Part shown: piece after piece, positions 36,545-43,982 of the stretch
Layout of the letters: every line of letters starts with the position of its first letter
Numbering within the stretch: the first letter of the stretch is position 1
Translations under genes and position numbers: made by a program
The notes under the pieces: model-generated
Told to the model about the DNA's origin: nothing
Databases searched by the model: none
Seen by the model: the letters and a program-made list of their open reading frames with translations, nothing else
Assembly: GCF_003477885.1 (NCBI RefSeq)
Contig: NZ_QUEE01000004.1
Coordinates: 124,001 to 188,000 of the forward strand
Source of the DNA: Lachnotalea sp. AF33-28
Lineage (GTDB): Bacteria; Bacillota; Clostridia; Lachnospirales; Lachnospiraceae
Reading direction: 5' to 3'
DNA: 64,000 nt

Positions 36545-36598
36545 GCATATCCCGCAGAGAATCGTGTTGAAAACAGCACGGAACTTTGTGGGATATGC
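36545..36598 (+). repeat. long hairpin without T run
   Basis: GCATATCCCGCAGAG (36545-36559) pairs with CTTTGTGGGATATGC (36584-36598), two G-U type mismatches. Within the loop CGTGTTG and CAGCACG pair again. It lies between the methyltransferase remnant and the SCP2 gene. Confidence 0.5.
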
Positions 36599-36665
36599 TT
36601 ATTCTGGGGGAGGAACCCTAAAAGCGGGGTCACCCAGCCCCTTATGTATGTTTTTATGTCAATAA

Positions 36666-36992
36666 TCAGTAAAAGATACTGCGCAGCTCCATCACTTTTT
36701 CCACATTGCCAAAGACAGTCATTCTGCCTGTGGTATAGGCTTGCAGGGGATCCAGCTTATGAGAAAGCACTTGCTGAAAGTCTGACATGCTGATCGTGAT
36801 GGAGGCATCCCGGTCATAATAATCGTATGGCTCGATGGCCAGATGTCCGTCCTTGATTTCCACGTAAAACGTACCGGTCTCTTCCTCTGTGCCTATGAGA
36901 TTGATCTGGATGGCCAGGCGGTCATTCATGTTCCTGACATCTGTGGTAAGATACTGCTCCCTTAGCTGGTGAAAAAAATCTGCAAACTTCAT
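36666..36992 (-). CDS. SCP2-like sterol-carrier domain protein
   Basis: A 108-residue protein with the SCP2 pattern GTFYVEIKDGHLAIEPYDYYDRDASITISMSDF and ending TGRMTVFGNVEKVMELRSIF. The SCP2 fold binds hydrophobic ligands; bacterial single-domain forms have no settled role. ATG 36992 follows a GGGTGGG site. The start is in the usual place for the family. Confidence 0.75.
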   Translation of the reverse strand: MKFADFFHQLREQYLTTDVRNMNDRLAIQINLIGTEEETGTFYVEIKDGHLAIEPYDYYDRDASITISMSDFQQVLSHKLDPLQAYTTGRMTVFGNVEKVMELRSIFY

Positions 36993-37074
36993 AAGCAACC
37001 CACCCTTCCTTTTTCGCGAGGTATATCTCTCTATCTTTATTGTATAGATAAATGAAGAAAAATACAATAAAAAA

Positions 37075-37112
37075 AACCTGACATGATACGGCAAATTCCG
37101 TCATGTCAGGTT
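37075..37112 (-). terminator. Rho-independent terminator
   Basis: AACCTGACATGA and TCATGTCAGGTT form a perfect 12-bp stem; read on the minus strand it is followed by eight T. It ends the DUF6465 gene. Confidence 0.85.
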
Positions 37113-37125
37113 CCGTGGAAATGAG

Positions 37126-37521
37126 TTATGCCAGAGAAAACTGTCCCTTTTCCGTATCATTCACCACATAATACACCATCATCTCATTGGCATTGACATA
37201 GATAGCAATTGATTTCATATCCTTTAAATCATTGCCTGCATCTGCCCAGTGCTGTTTGGCCCTTTCAGTCAGTTCCTGCGTCTCTGCTTCTATGCCGTTA
37301 TACTGCAGGTATACAGATTCTTTTACGGCTTCTTTTACCGGGGCATCGGCTTTTACCGCGGGCTTTTTGGCAGGTGCCTTAGCCTCTTTTTTAGCAGCGG
37401 CGGCTTTTGTTTTCTTTTCAGCGGCGGGTTTAACGGTTTTTGCGGCCGCCGTTGTATCTGCCGTATTCATTTCCGCTGCGGTATTCACTTTCGTATCGGT
37501 TGTTTTCGTTTTCGTTGCCAT
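37126..37521 (-). CDS. DUF6465 family protein with histone-like tail
   Basis: A 131-residue protein. The first ~70 residues are a run of K, A, P, T and V (KKEAKAPAKKPAVKAD), like the tail of histone H1. A folded C-terminal part follows (VYLQYNGIEAETQELTERAKQHW and IAIYVNANEMMVYYVVND), as in DUF6465. The tail may bind DNA or another polyanion; that is inference. It has its own promoter, GGGAGG before the ATG, and a strong terminator. Confidence 0.75.
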   Translation of the reverse strand: MATKTKTTDTKVNTAAEMNTADTTAAAKTVKPAAEKKTKAAAAKKEAKAPAKKPAVKADAPVKEAVKESVYLQYNGIEAETQELTERAKQHWADAGNDLKDMKSIAIYVNANEMMVYYVVNDTEKGQFSLA

Positions 37522-37651
37522 TATGTTGATTCCTCCCTATTTGCACGCATTTTACTGCGCATCGTATGTCCCTGTTACGGATTGGTGGTCAATAATAAAA
37601 AGCGCTTAACTGTCTCCAGGGATTCACAGGTAATAATTTACTCCGCAGTTC

Positions 37652-37680
37652 ATTATAATAGCAAATTGTACAAAAATCAA
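37652..37680 (-). promoter_or_regulatory. SigA promoter of the DUF6465 gene
   Basis: On the minus strand TTGATT (37680-37675), 17 bp, TATAAT (37657-37652), about 130 bp upstream of the ATG. The rest of the gap 37522-37885 holds only the terminator at 37738 and no convincing gene. Confidence 0.65.
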
Positions 37681-37737
37681 GTGCTGAATTTGACACAAAT
37701 GCTGATTGAAAGGATTTTTTTTACTATTAGATACGTA

Positions 37738-37766
37738 AAAAAGGAGCCCGGGGAAGGCTCCTTTAA
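37738..37766 (-). terminator. Rho-independent terminator
   Basis: AAAGGAGCC and GGCTCCTTT form the stem with a 7-nt loop. On the minus strand seven T follow, so it would end transcription of the YbjQ-like remnant upstream of it. Confidence 0.7.
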
Positions 37767-37885
37767 AAAAGGGGGATAAGATATGAAAAAGAATGTACAA
37801 AACATTTCTGTTTTGTATGGTTATATAATACCCCAGAATTATGACCGAAATGTGGAGAGGGTGTGAAAGTTTTGTGAATAGTAGA

Positions 37886-38125
37886 TTAATTATTTGCAGT
37901 ACCGCTTATAATGACACCCACAATCGTATCTCCAAACATTGTATAGTCTAGATCCAGACCAATGATCGCGTTTACTCCCAATTCATATGCCTGTAATTTT
38001 AGGTCATTCATGGCGGCATCCTTAGCAGATTTCAACTTTTTACGCAGACTTTTGGATTCTGTACCGCGGATGTTCGATATGTTTGCAATTCCTGTTTTGG
38101 GATATAATGAAGCGGTGCTTCTGTA
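37886..38125 (-). pseudogene. YbjQ (heavy-metal-binding domain) family remnant
   Basis: An open stretch without a start codon encodes IANISNIRGTESKSLRKKLKSAKDAAM and LGVNAIIGLDLDYTMF to VGVIISGTA, the last ~70 residues of a YbjQ/DUF74 protein. The first ~35 residues are lost and a TGA stands in frame upstream. Its terminator is still present at 37738. Confidence 0.6.
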
Positions 38126-38314
38126 TCATAGCATATATTTGTTTGCTTAGGTAGTATGCTGCCTTAATCTTTTTTTAAGAAATTTTATGATAAAAGCTAG
38201 GAATCGGCTGCAGTTATCTGTTATAATATGAACATTGTGCTATGTATTTTAAAGGCTTGGCGCGTGCGCATTATGTGGCATTCGGATATTGTCAGGCTGG
38301 AAAGGGGAACGGTC

Positions 38315-39016
38315 ATGAATGCAACGATTCTGGTTGTAGACGATGAGCAGGAGATTGCCGATTTGATAGAAGTATATCTAAAAAATGAAGGTTTCACCGT
38401 ATATAAATATTATAATGGCAGCGATGCCTGGCAGTGTATCAGCGAGACAAAGCTGGACCTGGCCATACTGGATGTGATGATGCCCGGCATGGACGGTTTT
38501 GCGCTGCTTCGAAAAATACGGGAGAAACACACATTTCCGGTCATCATGCTGACGGCCCGGGAGGAGGAAATCGATAAGATCACCGGCCTGACTTTAGGGG
38601 CGGATGACTATATCACAAAGCCCTTTCGCCCGCTGGAGATGGTGGCCCGGGTAAAGGCCCAGCTTAGGCGCTTCCGACTGTATAACCAAAACAGCGAAGC
38701 GGAGGAGGAAGAGGAGCAGGTCATCGCTTTTTCAGGACTGGTATTGAATAAGGACACACACGAATGCACGCTGAATGAGCGGCCGGTTTCCCTAACACCC
38801 ACCGAATTCTCCATCCTGTGGTGCCTCTGTGAGAACCGAGGTCATGTGGTGAGCTCTGAGAAGCTGTTTTATGAGGTTTGGGGCGAGAAATATTTTTCCA
38901 GCAGCAACAATACGGTCATGGTGCATATCCGGCATTTGAGGGAGAAGATGAAGGATTCGGCCGAACATCCCAAGTATATAAAAACTGTATGGGGAGTTGG
39001 ATATAAGATCGGGTAG
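38315..39016 (+). CDS. vanR: VanR-type response regulator
   Basis: A 233-residue OmpR-family regulator: acidic pair D9/D10, phospho-acceptor D53 in LAILDVMMPGMDG, and LTLGADDYITKPFRPLEMVARVKAQLRR. The winged helix contains LTPTEFSILWCLCENRGHVVSS and ends YIKTVWGVGYKIG. Many of these segments are nearly identical, as I recall them, to VanR of the VanA type. AAAGGGGA precedes ATG 38315. The kinase gene follows after 35 bp. It probably controls the vanW-ligase-peptidase-racemase set 2.4 kb away. Confidence 0.85.
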   Translation: MNATILVVDDEQEIADLIEVYLKNEGFTVYKYYNGSDAWQCISETKLDLAILDVMMPGMDGFALLRKIREKHTFPVIMLTAREEEIDKITGLTLGADDYITKPFRPLEMVARVKAQLRRFRLYNQNSEAEEEEEQVIAFSGLVLNKDTHECTLNERPVSLTPTEFSILWCLCENRGHVVSSEKLFYEVWGEKYFSSSNNTVMVHIRHLREKMKDSAEHPKYIKTVWGVGYKIG

Positions 39017-39051
39017 ATGAACTGCCGGCATAATAATTTTTGCGCGGACGG

Positions 39052-40194
39052 ATGCGCGGAAATGAGGGCAATTTGAAAAAGAATTACGGTAAACTGAAGA
39101 GGAAGCTGGTCGTATGGATGCTGCTGGTGCTGCTCCTCTCCATAGTGGCCTGCGCGGTGGTCATGTATGTATTCGTGGACGGCATTTTCCAGGCTCCTTT
39201 TGCGGACGGATTTATCCGGATCTGCAGGACAGTATTTCAAATGAGTGATGATACTGCGCACAGAATTTACTGGTTTTTGTTCCGGGATAATAAGATATTC
39301 TGGATGGCTTCATTATTTCTTCTGCTCATGCTGATCATTTGCTATCAGGCTTTGTCCCGTTTTACAAGATATTTTAATGAGGTCGGGGATGGGGTGGAGC
39401 AGCTGCTGTCGGAAAATGCAGGCCCTATTCAGCTAAGCCCGGAGCTGGAATTTATGGAAAAGCAGTTGAATACGATCCGTCAGACGCTGGAAAAAAGGGC
39501 GTTTGACGCGAAGGAGGCGGAGCAGAGAAAGAACGATCTGGTGGTTTATCTGGCTCATGATATCAAGACGCCGCTGACGTCGGTGATCGGCTATCTAAGC
39601 CTGATGGAAGAGGCTTATGATATGCCGGAAGAACAGCGCAAGAAATATATGAGCATCACGTTGGACAAAGCCTGCCGTCTGGAGCAGCTGATCAACGAAT
39701 TCTTTGATATCACCAGGTTTAACCTGCAGACCATATTGCTGGATAAGGAAGAGATCAACCTCCCCTATATGTTGCTGCAGATGGCGGATGAATTTTATCC
39801 GATGCTGACGCCCCAGGGAAAACAGGTCAGCGTGTCGGCGGACGAGGACCTGAAGATTAACGCCGATCCTGACAAAATTGCCCGTGTATTCAACAATATA
39901 TTAAAGAATGCCGCTGCGTACAGCTATCCTGACACCACGATCGAGATTGAGGCCAAGCGGTATCAGGAAAATGCGTGTATTCTCTTTCGCAACAGGGGAA
40001 AGACGATACCGGCCGGGAAGCTGGAAACCGTTTTTGAGAAATTTTACCGCCTGGATGAGACCCGCTCCAGCCATACCGGAGGCTCGGGCCTTGGCCTTGC
40101 GATCGCCAAAGAGATTGTGAAAGCCCATGGCGGCACGATCAGCGTGGACAGTGCGGATGAAGTCACAGAGTTTAAGGTGGTGCTGCCGCTTTAA
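39052..40194 (+). CDS. vanS: VanS-type sensor histidine kinase
   Basis: A 380-residue kinase with membrane segments at ~18-40 and ~83-100 and a short outer loop of about 40 residues between. The H-box reads DLVVYLAHDIKTPLTSVIGYL with H169; the N-box is IARVFNNILKNAAAYS, followed by FEKFYRLDETRSSHTGG and GLGLAIAKEI. This is the VanS plan of the VanA type. The exact start (ATG 39052 or TTG 39073) is uncertain. It should sense glycopeptide or cell-wall damage and act on the adjacent VanR. Confidence 0.85.
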   Translation: MRGNEGNLKKNYGKLKRKLVVWMLLVLLLSIVACAVVMYVFVDGIFQAPFADGFIRICRTVFQMSDDTAHRIYWFLFRDNKIFWMASLFLLLMLIICYQALSRFTRYFNEVGDGVEQLLSENAGPIQLSPELEFMEKQLNTIRQTLEKRAFDAKEAEQRKNDLVVYLAHDIKTPLTSVIGYLSLMEEAYDMPEEQRKKYMSITLDKACRLEQLINEFFDITRFNLQTILLDKEEINLPYMLLQMADEFYPMLTPQGKQVSVSADEDLKINADPDKIARVFNNILKNAAAYSYPDTTIEIEAKRYQENACILFRNRGKTIPAGKLETVFEKFYRLDETRSSHTGGSGLGLAIAKEIVKAHGGTISVDSADEVTEFKVVLPL

Positions 40195-40238
40195 ACTGCA
40201 ACGGCTGCGACAAAAGTGCCCGAAAGTTCTTTTCCGGC

Positions 40239-40321
40239 TTGATTTTTGCTTTTATTCATTATATAATAGCGCCGTAAAGTGCATTGTATCTTAAACGCGG
40301 CTTTCTGTACCCTGTACAGGG
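40239..40321 (+). promoter_or_regulatory. SigA promoter and downstream palindrome
   Basis: TTGATT (40239-40244), 17 bp, TATAAT (40262-40267). A perfect 12-bp palindrome CCCTGTACAGGG (40310-40321) lies about 43 bp after the -10 in the leader of the transporter gene and may be an operator. Confidence 0.6.
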
Positions 40322-40354
40322 ACCGTAAAAAGAACAGTAGCAGGAGGAGAAAAA

Positions 40355-40972
40355 ATGAATAAAGCAGGTAAACTTAACCGCAAGACCGTACAGCTGACGG
40401 AACTGGCTTTGCTGACCGCATTGCTGATGGTACTGACAATCTTTAACATCGGGTTTATCAATTATGGCGTGATTTCTATCACCATACTGCATATACCCGT
40501 CATCATCGGTTCTATACTGATGGGGCCTTATTACGGAGGCATTTTGGGGCTGATTTTTGGCGTCTTGAGCATGCTAAACGCTACCTTCCGCGGTGTAACG
40601 CCGGTGGATTTGATGTTCTCGCCCTTTGCGAGCGGACTTCCGTTACAGTCCATCGTGATGAGCGTGGTGCCGAGGGTACTATTGGGCGTGATACCCGCTC
40701 TTTTATACCGTCTGCTTCATAAAAAAATAAAAAACAGGCCGGTTGTGATCGGCATTTCAGCAGCAGTTGCATCTCTGCTACATACAGCAGGCGTGCTGGG
40801 CTGCCTGTATTTTATGTTTTTTCCGGAGATGAATGCCGGGACGGTGTTTAGCGCGGTGATCGGAGCCGTGGTGCAGATTAACGGTATCCTGGAAATCATA
40901 TGTGCCGTGGTGATCAGCAGCGCAGTCTGCAGCGGCGTTATGAGCTATATGAGAAATCAATACGATTGGTAG
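40355..40972 (+). CDS. ECF transporter S-component
   Basis: A 205-residue membrane protein with about six hydrophobic helices (ELALLTALLMVLTIFNIGF first). GPYYGGILGLIFGVLSML and NRPVVIGISAAVASLLHTAGVLG segments fit vitamin-binding S-components of energy-coupling-factor transporters. The ligand cannot be assigned. AGGAGG lies before the ATG. It has its own promoter and terminator and will depend on an EcfAAT unit encoded elsewhere. Confidence 0.8.
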   Translation: MNKAGKLNRKTVQLTELALLTALLMVLTIFNIGFINYGVISITILHIPVIIGSILMGPYYGGILGLIFGVLSMLNATFRGVTPVDLMFSPFASGLPLQSIVMSVVPRVLLGVIPALLYRLLHKKIKNRPVVIGISAAVASLLHTAGVLGCLYFMFFPEMNAGTVFSAVIGAVVQINGILEIICAVVISSAVCSGVMSYMRNQYDW

Positions 40973-40980
40973 TCAGGTTA

Positions 40981-41000
40981 AGCGGGCAGTGATGCCCGCT
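40981..41000 (+). terminator. Rho-independent terminator
   Basis: AGCGGGCA-GTGA-TGCCCGCT followed by TATTTTTCTTTT. It touches the stop codon of the convergent SDR gene. Confidence 0.85.
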
Positions 41001-41710
41001 TATTTTTCTTTTGCTTTTCGGAGAATTTTTCGCTTCTGAGGCTGCAGCGTGATATCCGTGATCACGCATCCGCTGTCCGCAAACAGCGCGGTCTCCACCG
41101 CACGGGCGACGGTTTTTGGGGACAGAGCGCATTCTTGATCCTCCGCGCAGCAAAAGTCCGCGTTCCGGTACAGGCCGGTCCGGGTCATATCCGGATGGAT
41201 GGCGACAACCCTCACTCCATATTTGCGCACCTCTTCAAACAGGCTGGCAGTAAAGCTGGAAAGTCCCGCTTTGGTAGCGCCGTAAGCGCACCCGTGAGTG
41301 TTGCCGCTGTGTTTGGCAGTGACGGAAGAGATATTGATGACTGCGCCCTGCTGTGCCTTCAGGCTTCTAAGCAGCAGCTGGGTCAGGATCAGCGGCGCTT
41401 CCAGATTGACCGCCACCATTTCATGGATCTTCTGTGGATTCAGCTCCTCATGGGGGCCGTAATAGGCGGTTCCTGCATTGTTGATCAGTATATCCACCGG
41501 TGTTTCCGACAGGATACGGCGTATAAGGCCGGTCAGTGCTGCCGTGTCGGAAAGATCGCAGATTATGGGAATAAACAGGGGGGTCTGTGCGGCTTGATCT
41601 TCACAGAAGGTTCGGCCAATGCCGTATACGCGTATGCCGTGGCCGTTTAACATCCGGCAGATTTCTTTACCGATGCCGGAGGAAGCTCCGGTTACAACTG
41701 CGGTTTTCAT
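41000..41710 (-). CDS. short-chain dehydrogenase/reductase (SDR)
   Basis: A 236-residue SDR with cofactor loop VTGASSGIGKEI, NNAGTAYYG at about residue 77, the catalytic serine in VINISSVTAKH and YxxxK as YGATKAG (Y and K present). It should use NAD(P)H on an unknown carbonyl or alcohol. It lies 4 bp downstream of the radical SAM gene on the same strand, so it belongs to that operon. Confidence 0.87.
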   Translation of the reverse strand: MKTAVVTGASSGIGKEICRMLNGHGIRVYGIGRTFCEDQAAQTPLFIPIICDLSDTAALTGLIRRILSETPVDILINNAGTAYYGPHEELNPQKIHEMVAVNLEAPLILTQLLLRSLKAQQGAVINISSVTAKHSGNTHGCAYGATKAGLSSFTASLFEEVRKYGVRVVAIHPDMTRTGLYRNADFCCAEDQECALSPKTVARAVETALFADSGCVITDITLQPQKRKILRKAKEK

Positions 41711-41714
41711 AAGA

Positions 41715-42734
41715 TTAAGACCTCCATATAAATAATTTTTCTTCCGGAAGGTATGCTAACAGAAGGCGTTGCATTTCCCGGGTGAGTTCCTCAGTGCGCT
41801 CTTTGCCGTAATAACAGACCCCGTTTTCATTTTCATAAGGGTAGTGGAGCAGCACGGAGACGGGCCTTCTCTGCTTCATACGCTTTAAATACTCAGAGGA
41901 TACACGGAAAACACCGATGCTGGCATCCTTTATGCTGTCCGGAGAGAGCGTCTGAAAGACGGTGGAGACCAGTTCCTGATAGAGCCTTTTCCAGTCCTTT
42001 ATATACAGCAGAGGATCAAAGCACAGGCGGATAGGCCAGCCTCTGTCTGCGGCAGCCGCTGCGGATGCCAGCCTGGCATGCAGAGACGGCGTGTGCCGCT
42101 CAAAGGCCTGGCAGACCTCTTCCGGCGAAAGCGTCCAGGCAAAGATCACATTCTGGAGGGGAGCGAGATCCCCGATGTAATGAAACCCTGCGCTTTTGGT
42201 GCGTATTTCGATGGTGAGTGAAGGATGGGCGGCCGCAAAAGAGATCCACCGCCGCACACAGCCAAACACCGGTTCCAGGGCCAGCAGATCCGTATCATAG
42301 GAGATGCACAGATAGACCGGATGATCCTTAAGTAGAATCTCTGTTTGAACGAACACATCCTCCAGGTTTAAAAATACCACCATATGAGAGGAAGGATACA
42401 TTCCCTGCAGATAACAGTACTCACAGTCGTAGACGCAGTTCATCACGCAGGAGGTATAGTAAAAGTGCCGGTTGCCGAAATCCTGGCAGACAGGCGCTCC
42501 GGGATAGATCAGATGCTCCTGTTTGGCGGCCAGAATCAGACTGGGAGACTGCTTCTGAAGGGCGCAGTCCTGCCGGCTGCGGCAGAAGACATCCTTATAA
42601 TGGGAGATCTTAACCTTTACCGCATGGGGGAAATGCCGCAGCACCTCCTCTGTCTCCTCTTTTCCTGCCAGCGCCTCTTCAATATATATGTGAGAAAAAT
42701 ATGGATTAAATAATCCTCTGCTTAAGCTGTTCAA
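41715..42734 (-). CDS. spore photoproduct lyase-like radical SAM protein
   Basis: A 339-residue protein resembling SPL: NPYFSHIYIEE at the start, then SCVMNCVYDCEYCYLQGMY with the CxxxCxxC cluster motif in CVYDCEYC, and VYLCISYDTDLLALE. SPL repairs the thymine dimer of UV-treated spores. No ATG sits at the right place; the best start is TTG 42734 after AAGGAAA, which overlaps the end of the phosphorylase gene by 29 bp. Coupled operon with phosphorylase and SDR. Confidence 0.75.
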   Translation of the reverse strand: MNSLSRGLFNPYFSHIYIEEALAGKEETEEVLRHFPHAVKVKISHYKDVFCRSRQDCALQKQSPSLILAAKQEHLIYPGAPVCQDFGNRHFYYTSCVMNCVYDCEYCYLQGMYPSSHMVVFLNLEDVFVQTEILLKDHPVYLCISYDTDLLALEPVFGCVRRWISFAAAHPSLTIEIRTKSAGFHYIGDLAPLQNVIFAWTLSPEEVCQAFERHTPSLHARLASAAAAADRGWPIRLCFDPLLYIKDWKRLYQELVSTVFQTLSPDSIKDASIGVFRVSSEYLKRMKQRRPVSVLLHYPYENENGVCYYGKERTEELTREMQRLLLAYLPEEKLFIWRS

Positions 42735-43542
42735 AATATTTTTTTCCTTTCTTGCGGCAGTTGATTTTGCCGGCGTCGGTGTCCGCCCAGAATTCCGAGA
42801 GAAGGCCGCCGATCTCCCCATGTGCCAGCTTGTAATAATAAAGCAGCGAAAACAGCTGATGTTTCATGGCTGCAGACAGGAAAAGCTTATCCGCCGTATC
42901 CTCCGTCAGAGCCCGGTCCTGGCCGCTGAAAATACAGGGAGCAGGCAGGCACGAGGCAGCTGCGGCCGCCCAGTCCGTCACCGGCTTTACATGCGGCATG
43001 AGCAGATCCGATACCGCCTGCGGCGTAAGCCTGTCCGAATCGGCTCCGTGATCGGAGACCGCCTTGAAAAAGGCCATCTGATGCGGATGCAGATAGAGGC
43101 TGCCGATCTGATAAACGGCCGCCGCTTCCATGTCCGCAAGAGAACCGTCGCGTGGGAGACCGTCATACTTTACGGGACTGCCAAACGTGGTGACTGTGCC
43201 TTCCGTAAAAGGATGTTTCCAGAGCATATCTGGATAATAGGTCCTGCCGGCGGCCGCATCGTTTATCCTGTTGCAGTAAAACAGCGTGCCATATCGGACA
43301 CCGCTGTCTGATGAAGCGCAGATTCCAAAATTAATCAGAAGATCGGAATCCGACGGAGGGTATTGCGTAAAAAGCCTGCTTACAGCTCCTGCAGCAGCCA
43401 CAGGGCCGCTTCCGGTGACCATCAGCAGGAACTGCTCATTGGTGAAAAGCTGGTATTTTGTTTCGGCAGTCACTTTTTTTAAGCCGAGCTGCCGGATAAA
43501 GGGCATCGCTTCGCAGTACAGGGCTGCGGTAATATAGACCAT
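42706..43542 (-). CDS. nucleoside phosphorylase-like protein
   Basis: A 278-residue protein whose first ~180 residues follow the PNP/MTA-nucleosidase fold: MVYITAALYCEAMPF, VTGSGPVAAAG, LLINFGICAS and DMEAAAVYQ (the acidic ribose-binding motif). The C-terminal ~80 residues are helical and unlike the family. It always precedes an SPL-like gene in the arrangement seen here and may act with it. ATG 43542 follows GGAAGGA; a TTG 18 bp earlier is an alternative. Confidence 0.75.
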   Translation of the reverse strand: MVYITAALYCEAMPFIRQLGLKKVTAETKYQLFTNEQFLLMVTGSGPVAAAGAVSRLFTQYPPSDSDLLINFGICASSDSGVRYGTLFYCNRINDAAAGRTYYPDMLWKHPFTEGTVTTFGSPVKYDGLPRDGSLADMEAAAVYQIGSLYLHPHQMAFFKAVSDHGADSDRLTPQAVSDLLMPHVKPVTDWAAAAASCLPAPCIFSGQDRALTEDTADKLFLSAAMKHQLFSLLYYYKLAHGEIGGLLSEFWADTDAGKINCRKKGKKYFEQLKQRII

Positions 43543-43651
43543 GAACGTTATTCCTTCCAAAAGTTTATTTGCCCGCGGTGCGGGAGCTTATAAACAGTTT
43601 AGTGCCGCAGGAAAGGCTTGTCAATACAACCTGAATTTCTGTTATGAATTT

Positions 43652-43860
43652 GTTGCTGTTCACAGTTACCGAAAAATTCCCGCGTATGAGAGGGCAGGGT
43701 ACGGTCCTCATTGGGACCCGCTCTCGCTCCGTGAAGCGCGCAGCGGTACTAATACTGTAAAATACACAGCAATAAGTACCGGCGGGCTTCAAGGGATCCC
43801 TATGAGGACCATACCCTGCCCTCTCATACGCTGCTTTATCGGCAGCGTGTGAACAGTAAC
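43652..43860 (+). repeat. repeat family II, full copy (A)
   Basis: About 209 bp. A 30-nt arm (43682-43711, starts GCGTATGAGAGGG) pairs with 43802-43831 with one mismatch. Inside are GGTACT/AGTACC and CTGT/ACAG stems and the constant CTCTCGCTCCGTGAAGC and GGCGGGCTTCAAGGGATCC. Outside are GTTCACAGTTACCGAAAA and GCTGCTTTATCGGCAG. The ends form an imperfect terminal inverted repeat. Lies between the phosphorylase gene and ftsH. See copy B for covarying changes. Confidence 0.8.
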
Positions 43861-43982
43861 TGAATTTCATTATACGAATTTAACAAAAAGATTAGAAGAT
43901 GGATATTTACAAGGCACGAGTTTGGAACTAAGATAAGGATAGTGTTTACAGCTTAGGCTTTACAATAAAGAAAAGGAGCAAA

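Noticed and set aside
37784..37867. Possible 27-codon gene starting MKKNVQNISVLYGY
   Set aside because: A purine-rich stretch precedes it, but it lies directly beyond a terminator that reads the other way, has no promoter and no recognisable features.
40200..40354. Vitamin riboswitch before the ECF S-component
   Set aside because: The leader is short and shows only a 12-bp palindrome; none of the conserved cores I can recognise is present.
43652..43860. Insertion sequence or retron
   Set aside because: No transposase or reverse transcriptase gene lies in or near any copy, and there are no clear target duplications.
43565..43870. Overlapping frames of about 100 residues on both strands across the repeat near 43.7 kb
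   Set aside because: They translate the palindromic repeat itself. The two strands give near-identical peptides because of the inverted arms, and neither has a ribosome site or a known motif.
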